Below are positions 23,926-32,737 of a DNA stretch of 64,000 bases, in pieces. The notes below the pieces were generated by a model. That model was not told the DNA's origin. It saw only the letters and a program-made list of their open reading frames with translations, and made no database searches. The stretch is from CAWAVN01 sp963825075 (GTDB lineage: Bacteria; Planctomycetota; Planctomycetia; Planctomycetales; Planctomycetaceae): positions 1 through 64,000 of the forward strand of contig CAWGRX010000033.1 in NCBI GenBank assembly GCA_963825075.1. The letters are read 5' to 3'. Position numbers and translations under genes: made by a program. Numbering within the stretch: position 1 is the first letter of the stretch; every line of letters begins with the position of its first letter.

Positions 23926-24117
23926 ATCAACTTTGCTGATTTCAGCACCGCCGGTTCCGTCAACCACGAGAATGTATTCCTCGCCAGCCACCCTAAGCGT
24001 GTATTTCCCGGGAGGAAATTGTGGGACCGTGGAACCGGTCAAAAGCCCCATTGTCGTTAAAGTAGAATTTGAAACACTTGGGCTTATTTTTCTGGGCTGC
24101 TCTGTTGTTGTGCTCAT
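23911..24117 (-). CDS. Small hypothetical protein (68 aa) coupled to the membrane GAF-like gene
   Basis: Not recognised. It begins with a Ser/Thr-rich stretch and ends with a compact beta-type region 'GKYTLRVAGEEYILVVDGTGG'. The main support is context: its ATG overlaps the stop of the upstream gene by 4 nt (24114-24117), typical of translational coupling. The 3' end overlaps the end of the convergent SpoIIM gene by 15 bases. The codon use is AT-richer than the neighbours, like the partner gene. Confidence 0.55.
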   Translation of the reverse strand: MSTTTEQPRKISPSVSNSTLTTMGLLTGSTVPQFPPGKYTLRVAGEEYILVVDGTGGAEISKVDSKPR

Positions 24118-25265
24118 TTGGGCTCCCCCTCGACCCGCGTGACCGTTTCCAATAGTATCCTATGGGTCATCGACAAAAACAAGGACAAAATATTCGAGCA
24201 GATTTCCAAATAATTTTCTTCCGCCTTCCAGAACGCATTCTTCTCAAGAGAGTTTATGTACAAAATCATGTACAACTCATCCGTATCCTCCTCTTTGGGA
24301 GAAACAATTACGATTGGAGCGGCGATTACCTGAACATCTTCATTTTTTTTATCGTTGGCGGTTGTTTTCCAACCTTTCGGCTTTCGTCCGTTAAATCCAT
24401 AGATTCTTTTCCCCTCAGCGTATTTGGCTCGCAAAATACTGGGCAATCCCTCATTTTCTCCCACCGGCTCCGAGTGTTGCTGTCGGTCCACGGAATAGTT
24501 GCCAACCCGTACGACCGTCTTGTATTCCCGTCCTTCACTTTGAAGTACCCGAACTGCTGCCCAAATCTTCCCTGTTTTTCCGGAAGATGCTTCAAAAAGG
24601 GGGACCAAATGAGAGAGAACTTTCCGCAGGTAGGAGTCAAATTCTGCGTGTCGACGTTCGTTGAAATGAGCAAAATTTGGATGCGGACTTGATACAAAGG
24701 CTTTGTATGCGTCTTGGACTTTCCGAAGATATGAGAACGCTTCGTACAACGCCTCATAAGCGAATCGATTTAATCTATTTGTGGCCTCCCCATCGGTGAG
24801 CCTTTGCTTCTCGGCCAGTTGATCGATGCGTTCCTGTAATGCTGTCTCCATCCCGTTATGGCCAAGTGGAATCACGTTTCTTTTGATGAAACCCCTGAGA
24901 ATTGATCTGTGCGGGTCGGCTACAGCTTCAATTTCCGAACAAAAGCGTGCCATCGTGGCAAAATAATTCGTGAAAAAACCCATTATGATGCCCAACGTCC
25001 AGGACAAACCTGCGAAAACCCAATTACCCTCTGCCTGCCAAGTAGCCACGGTTCCAACGCCAGCCGTTCCGATCAGCCATAGAATCCTTCTAATCTGAAA
25101 TTTATCTTCCGTGATTTTTCGATGGCCGAGATCCCAATAGAAGAACCATCCCACAAAACCACCACCAAAGAGTGTCATCAACAACATTGCCCAAAGAAGT
25201 GGGTTATCGAGTTTTGTGGTTGATTCGGTGGCCAGGATTAACCAATGAATGGGTACACTTTGCAT
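24114..25265 (-). CDS. Membrane-anchored GAF-like sensor protein
   Basis: 383 residues. The N-terminus has four hydrophobic spans (about residues 22-45 and 62-105, in pairs). A soluble helical linker follows (residues 120-210), and the C-terminal 170 residues have the alternating strand-helix pattern of a GAF-like domain ('WAAVRVLQSEGREYKTVVRVG', 'VQVIAAPIVIV', 'ELYMILYINS', then a helical end). No catalytic output motif is seen, so it may sense a ligand or work with another protein. The base composition is clearly lower in GC than surrounding genes, hinting at recent acquisition. The 68-aa gene downstream overlaps it. What it senses is unknown. Confidence 0.65.
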   Translation of the reverse strand: MQSVPIHWLILATESTTKLDNPLLWAMLLMTLFGGGFVGWFFYWDLGHRKITEDKFQIRRILWLIGTAGVGTVATWQAEGNWVFAGLSWTLGIIMGFFTNYFATMARFCSEIEAVADPHRSILRGFIKRNVIPLGHNGMETALQERIDQLAEKQRLTDGEATNRLNRFAYEALYEAFSYLRKVQDAYKAFVSSPHPNFAHFNERRHAEFDSYLRKVLSHLVPLFEASSGKTGKIWAAVRVLQSEGREYKTVVRVGNYSVDRQQHSEPVGENEGLPSILRAKYAEGKRIYGFNGRKPKGWKTTANDKKNEDVQVIAAPIVIVSPKEEDTDELYMILYINSLEKNAFWKAEENYLEICSNILSLFLSMTHRILLETVTRVEGEPK

Positions 25266-25548
25266 CGCGAAATAACCAGCTTTTGTTTTCTACCATTGGG
25301 GTTAGCACAAATAGTCACCATACGTTTGGTCGTTGTCAAGCAAGTAGCGCCGGCTGTGCCGGCCATCCGATCAAGAAAATCTCCTCAGTTCCGGCCCGGC
25401 TTTGGTAACCATACGATTTATTGAGCCGGAAAGAGTCACCTGAACCCAACCTTTTGCGGATGACCGCTGTGGCAAATCGACGTACAATACGATTGGCGGC
25501 CTGCTTTGGGGTGACCGCCAACATCTCCACTTTGGAAAAGCTGTTGCC

Positions 25549-25834
25549 ATGTCCTCCACCACCGAGAAGAACGACACCCGTTTGAACTTTCGGTTGTTCC
25601 AGTGAACTCAAACAACTGATCGAACAAGCCGCTTCGGAGCTTGGGCAATCGGTTACGGAATTCGCCGTTTCGACCCTGGTGCAAAATGCCCGGGAAGTGA
25701 TCCAGGAGAGCCATCAAACCCGGCTGACGAACAAAGATCGCGACAAGTTCCTGGAGCTTTTGGATCGGGCGGATGCACGTCCCAACCAGGCCCTCGAAGC
25801 CGCGGCCAAGAAACACAAGGACTATCTTGGTTGA
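25549..25834 (+). pseudogene. DUF1778 (TacA-like) antitoxin remnant, one frameshift
   Basis: Too short and broken to appear as one ORF. ATG 25549, preceded by GGAAAAG, gives 'MSSTTEKNDTRLNFRL'; after one extra base near 25596-25600 it continues as 'SELKQLIEQAASELGQSV', 'EFAVSTLVQNAREVIQ', 'LTNKDRDKFLELLDRA', to a stop at 25832-25834. This is the standard DUF1778 order: ribbon-helix-helix DNA-binding N-terminus followed by a toxin-neutralising tail. Such antitoxins pair with a GNAT acetyltransferase toxin encoded just downstream, which is seen here. If the extra base is a sequencing artefact the antitoxin would be intact (about 95 residues). Confidence 0.8.
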
Positions 25835-26060
25835 TACCTCTCACACCCCATGGCGGATCGAGCCATTCGACAAAATCGGTCACGACCGAAGCGGGTTCGA
25901 TTGTGGCAACATAATCCGCAAGCTGAAATAATTGGGTTGGCAACCGCCCGCGAATCGTTTCCATTTCTGTCGATGCAAGTTGAATTTTGCCCCGGTCGCG
26001 GTACATTGGACGTTCAGCCGTTTCGTGTGTCCAGACGCGGTTCGTTGAGATTTGAGGCTT
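25827..26060 (+). pseudogene. GNAT-family toxin fragment (TacT-like), truncated
   Basis: Starting at a TTG that overlaps the antitoxin stop, the frame reads 'VDTSHTPWRIEPFDK', then 'HDRSGFDCGN', the typical N-terminus of GNAT toxins that acetylate aminoacyl-tRNA. It then meets a stop (TAA 25929-25931); a neighbouring frame continues 'NNWVGNRPR'. Only about 230 bases remain before the next gene, whereas the family needs about 500, and the acetyl-CoA-binding motif is absent. The toxin is therefore genuinely incomplete, not merely frameshifted. Assignment rests on the short N-terminal match plus position. Confidence 0.65.
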
Positions 26061-26079
26061 TAATTCCTTGGATGACAAC

Positions 26080-26439
26080 ATGACAGACGCCGCCGATGAT
26101 GATCGGTTGGCCGAGGCCTACCTGCTGGCGGCGGAGAAAATGGTCGAGGGCCGGACGGTGCCGGAGATCCGCATTTTCCTGATGGAGAAAGGCATCGGTC
26201 ATGAAGAGGCGACGCGGATCATCGACGAAGTCGCGGAAGCCCGGTCCGAAGTGGCCAATGAACCGGCGGAACAATTGATGAGAAACGGCGCGTTTTGGTG
26301 CCTGGGCGGATGCCTTGTCACTGCGGTGACTTACAAGGCCGCCGGGAACGGAGGCACCTACATCATCGCTTGGGGGGCCATGCTCTATGGTGCCGCGCAA
26401 TTTCTTGAAGGACTCACTCAATCCAAGAGGCGGTCTTGA
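26080..26439 (+). CDS. Small hypothetical membrane protein (about 120 aa)
   Basis: Not recognised. The first 65 residues are acidic and helical with an 'RIFLMEKGIGHEEATRIIDE' helix-turn-helix-like stretch; then two hydrophobic segments follow ('GCLVTAVTYKAAG', 'YIIAWGAMLYGAAQFLEG'), suggesting a hairpin membrane anchor. The ATG at 26080 is chosen; a TTG start at 26068 is also possible. It is directly downstream of the toxin remnant but shows no family link to it. Confidence 0.6.
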   Translation: MTDAADDDRLAEAYLLAAEKMVEGRTVPEIRIFLMEKGIGHEEATRIIDEVAEARSEVANEPAEQLMRNGAFWCLGGCLVTAVTYKAAGNGGTYIIAWGAMLYGAAQFLEGLTQSKRRS

Positions 26440-26637
26440 CCTCACCCATCGCTCCACCTCTTGAGCTTCCACCCACAACTTTTGGCCAACAGTTCAGGTT
26501 CACACCAACTCACGGAAAAATTTTCAATTTTCCTGTCCTCAAAATTGGCGAAATCTGCCAGAATCCCCCGCCGAGGGCTTTGCGGTCGGCGCGAGTTTTC
26601 CATTTGACGCTTGAACGAGAGCGGAAACGAGGATTCT

Positions 26638-27513
26638 GTGTTCCCCCCTGTTGGACGTTCTTTTTTTAAAAAGCCTTCCCGGTGGAGATGGCTGGCTCTG
26701 GGCAGCTTGCTGATGCTGTCGGCCATCGTCTGGATTGGGGCGGACCGGGTGCCCGCGAACGCGACCCGGCCGATCGCCTGGCAGGAATCTTCAACACAAC
26801 AGAAATCCTTGCCGAGCAAGAGTTTCCGCGTGGCATCGTTTAACATCCACGGCGGAAAGGGCACGGACCATCGGCTGGATTTGGAACGGATCGGAAAATG
26901 CCTCGCGGAGGTGCGGGCGGATTTTGTGGGGCTTAATGAAGTCCACGGGACCTGTTTTGGGACTCGACTCGATCAGGCGGCGGAGTTGGGTCAGGATTTG
27001 AACATGGCCGCGATGTTCGTGCCCACGGAACGCCGATTCTGGCAGCCGAGCTTCGGCAATGGATTGTTGTCGCGCGTGGCTACGTCCCCGGTGCACCGGT
27101 TGCCACTCCCTTGCACGCAGGGCAAAAAATACCGCACTATGGCGTTGACGAGTTTTCAAGTCGGCGATCAAACCGTGCGGGTGCTGTCCGTGCATTTGGA
27201 TCGCGTGCAGGATCGCGAAGCCCAGTTGGAGCGGGTGTTTTCGCTGTTTTGCGATTTGGAAAAGCCGGCAATTCTGATGGGCGACCTCAATACTTTCCGG
27301 GACGATCCGCTGCTTGCGGGTTGGCTGAAGAGTTCTGAAATTCATGATGTGATCGGCGAGACGTTGGGCGAGAAAGATTTTCCCCGGCGGATCGATTGGA
27401 TTTTCACCCGCGGCCTGACCGCGGTGGCGGCCGGTTGCGTCGAAAACGATGCCTCCGACCATCCGCTCGTGTGGGCGGAGTTGAAATGGCCCGACCCGGA
27501 GCCGAAACCTTAA
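26638..27513 (+). CDS. Endonuclease/exonuclease/phosphatase (EEP) family protein, membrane-anchored
   Basis: Metal-dependent phosphodiesterase fold. Motifs: 'SFNIHGG' (metal/Asn), 'GLNEVHG' (catalytic Glu), 'LMGDLNTF' (Asp-Asn) and 'ASDHPLVWAEL' (final Asp-His pair). A hydrophobic span near residues 18-35 suggests a membrane anchor or signal peptide, so it may act on an extracytoplasmic phosphodiester such as a phospholipid or nucleic acid; the substrate cannot be inferred. Start GTG 26638 is favoured by GAGG about 6 bases upstream; the open frame begins at 26611. Confidence 0.85.
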   Translation: MFPPVGRSFFKKPSRWRWLALGSLLMLSAIVWIGADRVPANATRPIAWQESSTQQKSLPSKSFRVASFNIHGGKGTDHRLDLERIGKCLAEVRADFVGLNEVHGTCFGTRLDQAAELGQDLNMAAMFVPTERRFWQPSFGNGLLSRVATSPVHRLPLPCTQGKKYRTMALTSFQVGDQTVRVLSVHLDRVQDREAQLERVFSLFCDLEKPAILMGDLNTFRDDPLLAGWLKSSEIHDVIGETLGEKDFPRRIDWIFTRGLTAVAAGCVENDASDHPLVWAELKWPDPEPKP

Positions 27514-27520
27514 TCCAGAT

Positions 27521-27618
27521 TATTCACGGTTTATCAGCCGGAACGCGCTCGCGTCCGGTTCGGCAACGACCAACCAAAATCAATTGAACCGGGGCTAGCG
27601 CCCTGCGGCTGATGAATA
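27521..27618. repeat. Dispersed palindromic element upstream of GT2 gene
   Basis: Left arm reads TATTCACGGTTTATCAGCCG and right arm CGGCTGATGAATA, inverted. Inside lie CCGGAACGCGCTCGCGTCCGG, itself a near-perfect palindrome, and GAACCGGGGCTAGC. The same motif set recurs at 50563-50649, so this is a dispersed repeat family. It ends about 40 bases before the glycosyltransferase start. Confidence 0.8.
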
Positions 27619-27659
27619 GTCCGCAAGCCGTTGGCTTCTCAGTGAGGAATGGAATTCTC

Positions 27660-28669
27660 ATGAGCGTGTCCGTTGTTGTGCCAATCTATAACGAACTCGA
27701 AAACCTGCCGTTGCTCTATTCGGCATTGACGGACGTGCTGGGCAATCTCGGCCGCGAGTACGAAATCATCTTGGTCGATGACGGGTCGAGCGACGGTTCG
27801 CTGGCCGTGATGGAAGAAATGGCCGAGCAAGATTCGCACGTCCGGGTGGTCGAGTTTCGCAAGAACTTCGGTCAGACAGCCGCGATGGCCGCAGGCATCC
27901 AGGCGGCGACGGGGGATGTGATCGTCACGATGGATGGCGATTTGCAAAACGATCCGACGGACATTCCCAAGATGCTCGATTTGATCGATGAAGGCTACGA
28001 TCTCGTGCACGGTTGGCGGAAAGATCGGCAGGATGCGTGGCTCAGCCGCAAGCTGCCTTCGCGGATCGCCAATTGGCTGATCTCCCGCGTCACGGTGTTT
28101 CCTGTGCACGATTTGGGCTGCACGCTGAAAGCGATCCGGCGGGAAATCGCCCAGGAGATCGAACTCTACGGCGAGATGCACCGCTTCATTCCCATCCTGG
28201 CCAGAGACCGCGGCGCGAAATGCACGGAGATGGTGACCAAGCATCATCCCCGCCGATTCGGGCAATCGAAGTACGGCATCTCGCGGACGTTGCGGGTGCT
28301 GCTCGATTTGCTGACCGTCAAATACCTGATCCAATACCTGCCCAGTCCGATGCGGCTGTTCGGCATGGGCGGGCTGTCGTGCTGTCTGGTTGGAATCCTT
28401 TCGGGGATGGCCACTGTCGGCATGAAGCTCTTCCAAGGCATCGACATGACGGGCAACCCGCTGTTGCTCTTGAGCGTGGGAGCCGTGATGCTCGGCGGGC
28501 AGTTCATTGTGCTAGGCATGTTGGGGGAACTCTGCGCCGGATCTATTTCGGCGTGAAACACAAAGAAGTTTACGCCGTCCGCCGATCCATCAACTTCACC
28601 GAACCATTGCCTTCGCTCGCGGCCTCTACTAACGAAACCAACGAACCAATTCGTCACAAAGCGGCCTAA
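27660..28669 (+). CDS. GtrB/ArnC-like polyisoprenyl-phosphate glycosyltransferase (GT2), frameshifted at C-terminus
   Basis: Transfers a sugar from a nucleotide donor to a lipid-phosphate carrier at the inner face of the membrane. The GT2 core has 'SVVVPIYNE', 'LVDDGSSDGS', 'DGDLQ' (DXD-like) and 'HPRRFGQSKYG', followed by two membrane helices ('GGLSCCLVGILSG', 'LLLLSVGAVMLGGQFIVLGMLGEL'). Near 28530-28545, at a GGGGG run, the frame shifts: the true tail 'RRIYFGVKHKEVYAVRR' is in another frame and ends at 28669. A missing base explains this. Start ATG 27660 has GAGGAA about 9 bases upstream. The ArnT-like gene that follows would use the lipid-linked sugar. Confidence 0.88.
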
Positions 28670-28824
28670 ACCACGAACAGAATGCGGCGCGGCTTATCAT
28701 CACGATCAAAAGGAACCAACCACGGATAAAACGGATAGCATGGATGAGAAGCAAAAATGAAGAGTGTTCCTGAAAAATATTTTCTTGCATCGCCTAGCGA
28801 TTGAGCAGCTATGTTTTTGTCTTT

Positions 28825-28887
28825 ACGCCGAAGGCGTTACATAACAAAGCGCAGGGTCAGCGGCGCAGCCGCGCCACCCTGGGTTAT
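28825..28887. repeat. Palindromic repeat upstream of ArnT-like gene
   Basis: A small hairpin ACGCCGAAGGCGTT (28825-28838) is followed by a larger inverted pair, CAGGGT ... ACCCTG (about 28852-28880) enclosing GCGGCGCAGCCGCG. It lies in the 240-base gap and ends about 24 bases before the ATG of the ArnT-like gene. Similar to the palindromes elsewhere in this window. Confidence 0.7.
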
Positions 28888-28910
28888 CATTTCGCGGTCA
28901 AGGAGCGACC

Positions 28911-30566
28911 ATGACAACTGGGGATCGACGCGAACGGAAGACTTGGTGGCTCTCGGCGGCGGCGGTGTTGGGTTTGGGTTTGCTGATTGTGTTTTTCGAC
29001 CTGAATGGCTACCGCACGCTGACCAAGCACGAAGGCTTTGTCGCGGTGGTTTCGCGGGAAATGCGGCAAACGGGGGATTGGGTGGTGCCCCGGTTCGGCG
29101 GATTGCCACGCCTCAAAAAACCTCCGCTGGCCTACTGGTCGGCGGCTTCGGCGAGTTGGCTGTTCGGTAAAGATTCCCCCTGGACTGCCAGGTTTCCGTT
29201 TGCCATCTCGGCTTTGCTGTTGGCGGGATTGGTCGGCGTCTGGGCCGGGACATGGTACGGGCGCTGGAGCGGACTGGCCGCGGCGCTCGTGCAGATCTCC
29301 TCGGTGTACGTCATCAGTTTTTCCCGCAAAGCCGAGGTCGATATGCTGTTGTGCCTATTGACCACGTCGGCTTTGTTTTTGGTGGCGAACTCGAGTCGCG
29401 GCGAAGCCCGCTCGCGAACGTTTCTCCGCTGGATGGCGGTCTATGCCCTGGTCGGTCTGGCGTGGCTGGCGAAGTTTCATTATGGCCCGGCGATGGTGTT
29501 GGGCGTGATCGGTGTTTGGTTTGTTGTCGATCGCCGCTGGCCGAAGGTTTGGGACGTGTTCAATCCGGCGGGATTATTGATCCTGGCGGCGGCGGTGGTG
29601 ATCTGGCCTTGGCTCCTCTTAAAGCGGGTGCCTGAAGCCTGGGAGATCTGGCAGACGGAAACCGTCGGCCGGGCGCTGGGCGTGTTCGGCCGCGACCCCT
29701 TTTGGTTTTACGTGCCGCAAGTCTTCGTACAGGCGCTGCCTTGGAGCGTGCTCTTGTGGAAAGCCGGCCGCGAAAGCTTTCAAAAAGCCTGGAAAGAAGG
29801 CGACACCCGCGAGCGGTTTTTGTGGGTCTGGTTCTGGACGCAGTTTGTGGTTCTCTCGGTCTCGGCGTTTAAGCATCATCATTATCTAATGGCCGCGATG
29901 CCTGCGCTATCGCTGATCCTGGGCCGATCTTTGGCCGGCCTCTGGTCGGATTTGCGAAACGGCCGCGTGGAAATTACGCGCCGGCATGTCTTCACGCTGG
30001 CTGCGATTGCCTTGATGACCGGCGTCGGAGCGGCGGTGGGGATTTCGCTCAAGTGGCCGCATTTGATGACGGCTGCGATCGTGTTAGGAGTGAGCATACT
30101 GATCGCCGGCGTCATTTGCAGCTTTTGGCTGGCGAGGCAAAACTGGACCGCCGCCGCGGTCACCGCCGGTCTGGGTTTCGCGGTGTGTTACGGTTTGATC
30201 ACAGCGACCATCTTCCCCAACCGCGACCGCCGACTGCCCACGGTCGAGTTCGCCCGCAACGTTCGCCAGGTCGTTCCCGAACGGCAGCCTCTGTGCGTTT
30301 ATGGATTGCAGGAAGACCCGATCGTGTATTACCTCGAAGAGCCGACGTTCCGTTTGGAATCGCCCGAAGAGCTTTCGCAAAGGATTTCCAAAGCCGGTTC
30401 GATTGTGATTTTGACGGATCAAGCCCACACGTCGGAATTGAGCGAATCCCAAGTCACCGCGTATCCGCTGCCGCTTCCGAAAACCAGCGAACCGGTCCCC
30501 TGGGTCTTGATGAAACTCGCTCCCGCCGCGGTGTCCGCTTCCAAAACCGCCACCGAAACCCGCTAA
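28911..30566 (+). CDS. ArnT/PMT-like integral membrane glycosyltransferase (GT39/83 type)
   Basis: 551 residues with about ten to twelve membrane helices and a soluble C-terminus. The first loop has 'TKHEGFVAVVSREM', matching the acidic catalytic motif of ArnT/PMT-type enzymes, followed by 'RFGGLPRLKKPPLAYW', the usual K-P-P-L substrate-loop motif. These enzymes use a polyprenyl-phosphate sugar to glycosylate lipids or proteins outside the cytoplasm. The upstream GtrB/ArnC-like gene is the natural partner. ATG 28911 has AAGGAG 6 bases upstream. The acceptor cannot be identified from the sequence. Confidence 0.88.
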   Translation: MTTGDRRERKTWWLSAAAVLGLGLLIVFFDLNGYRTLTKHEGFVAVVSREMRQTGDWVVPRFGGLPRLKKPPLAYWSAASASWLFGKDSPWTARFPFAISALLLAGLVGVWAGTWYGRWSGLAAALVQISSVYVISFSRKAEVDMLLCLLTTSALFLVANSSRGEARSRTFLRWMAVYALVGLAWLAKFHYGPAMVLGVIGVWFVVDRRWPKVWDVFNPAGLLILAAAVVIWPWLLLKRVPEAWEIWQTETVGRALGVFGRDPFWFYVPQVFVQALPWSVLLWKAGRESFQKAWKEGDTRERFLWVWFWTQFVVLSVSAFKHHHYLMAAMPALSLILGRSLAGLWSDLRNGRVEITRRHVFTLAAIALMTGVGAAVGISLKWPHLMTAAIVLGVSILIAGVICSFWLARQNWTAAAVTAGLGFAVCYGLITATIFPNRDRRLPTVEFARNVRQVVPERQPLCVYGLQEDPIVYYLEEPTFRLESPEELSQRISKAGSIVILTDQAHTSELSESQVTAYPLPLPKTSEPVPWVLMKLAPAAVSASKTATETR

Positions 30567-30581
30567 CCGAGACTGCCCAAC

Positions 30582-32627
30582 ATGTCGGAACTTCCCGTGA
30601 CGATTTTGGCCCCCGTCGGCAAATCCCCCTGCATCGTGAAAGAACCGCAAAAGCCGACCGGAGCAACGCATTCAAAACATCCCGGCCTGTGCCGCAGGGC
30701 GCTTCGTATTAGCATGCGAATGTTTCGCCGGGGTCTATTGCTGGCCAAAACAGCCCGCCATTTTGCCAGGAGCAAAGGGGGCTGGCACCGCGTGCCGTTG
30801 GCCGCGGCTTTGCGGGGCTGGGAATTGTTTCGGAAGGGCGGCGTCGGCGGCGTGGTTCGCCGGTTTCGGATTTTTGCTTACCGGGTCGCGTGTTCGAGTT
30901 CGTTTCGCATCCCGCTGTCAGCGCAAATGACGCCGGAGCAAGCCGAGTTCGTCGAGCAATCGCTCACACGCCGACCGCGGATTTCGATTGTCGTTCCGGT
31001 GTATCGCATCGACCCGCGCTGGTTGGATTTGTGCATTGGGTCGGTCGTGAACCAGTATTATCCGCACTGGGAGTTGGTTCTCGTCGATGATGCCTCCCGG
31101 GACCCGGCGCTGACGGAGTTGATGACCGATTGGGCTGCACGCGACGGACGCATCCGCTTGATCCAACTGGAAGAAAATCAAAACATCTCCGGGGCGACGA
31201 ACGCGGGGATCGAAGCCGCCACCGGGGAGTTCATCGGGTTTTTGGATCACGATGACGAACTCACGCCGGATGCCTTGACCTGGATCGCCCTCTATCTCAA
31301 TCGGCATCCGGAAGCGGTCTGGTTTTATTCGGACGAGGCGGTGATGAGTCCCGACGGCGGGTGCCTGAATCTGCATTTGAAGCCGGACTTCTCGCCGGAG
31401 TTTCTACTCTCGGCGATGTACACCTGCCATTTGAGCGTGTATTCCGCCGAGTTGGTTCGCGAAGCCGGCGGGATGCGGCGGGGCTTTGAAGGGTCGCAAG
31501 ATCACGATATGGCTTTGCGGATCGCCGAGAGAATCCGTCGCGAACAGGTCGTGCACATTCCGCGAATCCTCTACCGCTGGCGGGCGGTGGAATCGTCCAC
31601 GGCGGCGGATGCGGACTGTAAACCCAACGCCCAGGTCGCAGGCCGGCGGGCCGTGGAGGAAGCTCTCCAGCGGCGGGGCATTCGCGGGAGCGTCCTGCCG
31701 TCGCCTTATTGCTCCTCGATGTACGAGATTAAACTAAAGCCAAAGCGGTTCCCGGCGGTGTCGATCATCATTCCCACCAAGAACGGCCTTTCCGACTTAA
31801 GAACCTGCCTCGATTCCCTTCATCAGAAAACCCAATACCCCGACTACGAAGTCATCGTAATCGACAACCAATCCGACGATCCCCAGGTGCTTGCCTATTT
31901 GAAAGACCAACAGCAAAAAAGCCGATTGCGGGTGATGCCTTATCCCGAAGCATTCAATCATTCCGCCATGAATAACCGCGCCGTGGAGTCTTCCGAGTCC
32001 GAGTATGTCGTGTTTATGAACAACGACGTGGAACTGATTTCCGAGGCGTGGCTGGAAACGTTGATCGCCACGGCGGAACTGGATGCTTCCATCGCCGGCG
32101 TCGGGGCCAAGCTGCTGTATCCCGACAAGACGGTGCAGCACGGCGGGCTGGTGCTGGGAATCGGCGGCCTCGCCGGGCACGCCCACCGCTTCGCCGAAGA
32201 TGACGATCCCGGCTATCTCTGCCGGGCCAATTTGCTGAATGAATTCAGCGGCGCGACCGCGGCATTATTGCTCATGCGGAATTCCGCCTTTGCAGAAGTC
32301 GGCGGGTTCGATGAGGTCTTGTTCCCCACAAGCTTTAACGACGTGGACCTTTGGCTGCGGCTTGGGAAGGCCGGTTATCGCTGCCTCTATAATCCGTTCG
32401 TCAAGGCCTACCACTATGAATCCAAAAGCCGCAACACCCCGCGGCCGATGGAAGCCGAATACGAAAACCGCCTCAAAGCAAAATGGAGTAGCGAATTGGC
32501 AAACGATCGGTTTTATAACCCGAACCTGGGGCTGGACAACGAACTCTTTTCCAACCACCGCCCCTATCCGATCGACTTCGGCGAGTTCTTGCCTCATGCT
32601 TTTTCGCAGCACAAAGAGGCCGCCTGA
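30582..32627 (+). CDS. Glycosyltransferase with two GT2 domains
   Basis: 681 residues. A basic N-terminus of about 120 residues is followed by a first GT2 domain ('ISIVVPVYRID', 'LVDDASRD', 'FLDHDDEL', 'YSDEA') and a second ('VSIIIPTKNGLSDL', 'VIDNQSDDP', 'VVFMNNDVEL', 'GAKLLYPDKTVQHGG'). The tandem arrangement is common in polysaccharide or rhamnan-type glycosyltransferases. No membrane span is clear, so it probably works at the cytoplasmic face. It follows the ArnT-like gene by 15 bases and is likely co-transcribed. Confidence 0.88.
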   Translation: MSELPVTILAPVGKSPCIVKEPQKPTGATHSKHPGLCRRALRISMRMFRRGLLLAKTARHFARSKGGWHRVPLAAALRGWELFRKGGVGGVVRRFRIFAYRVACSSSFRIPLSAQMTPEQAEFVEQSLTRRPRISIVVPVYRIDPRWLDLCIGSVVNQYYPHWELVLVDDASRDPALTELMTDWAARDGRIRLIQLEENQNISGATNAGIEAATGEFIGFLDHDDELTPDALTWIALYLNRHPEAVWFYSDEAVMSPDGGCLNLHLKPDFSPEFLLSAMYTCHLSVYSAELVREAGGMRRGFEGSQDHDMALRIAERIRREQVVHIPRILYRWRAVESSTAADADCKPNAQVAGRRAVEEALQRRGIRGSVLPSPYCSSMYEIKLKPKRFPAVSIIIPTKNGLSDLRTCLDSLHQKTQYPDYEVIVIDNQSDDPQVLAYLKDQQQKSRLRVMPYPEAFNHSAMNNRAVESSESEYVVFMNNDVELISEAWLETLIATAELDASIAGVGAKLLYPDKTVQHGGLVLGIGGLAGHAHRFAEDDDPGYLCRANLLNEFSGATAALLLMRNSAFAEVGGFDEVLFPTSFNDVDLWLRLGKAGYRCLYNPFVKAYHYESKSRNTPRPMEAEYENRLKAKWSSELANDRFYNPNLGLDNELFSNHRPYPIDFGEFLPHAFSQHKEAA

Positions 32628-32737
32628 AATGCGGATAGAAGATAGAGAATGGAAGAGAGCTTATCTTTCCTCTATCTTCCATCCTCTATTCTTTGCTCCA
32701 TTGCGAATGACCGATGCAAATAAACGCCGCCGTTTCA

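Noticed and set aside
25653..26081. 142-aa reverse ORF
   Set aside because: Antisense to the DUF1778/GNAT remnant, which has family motifs on the forward strand.
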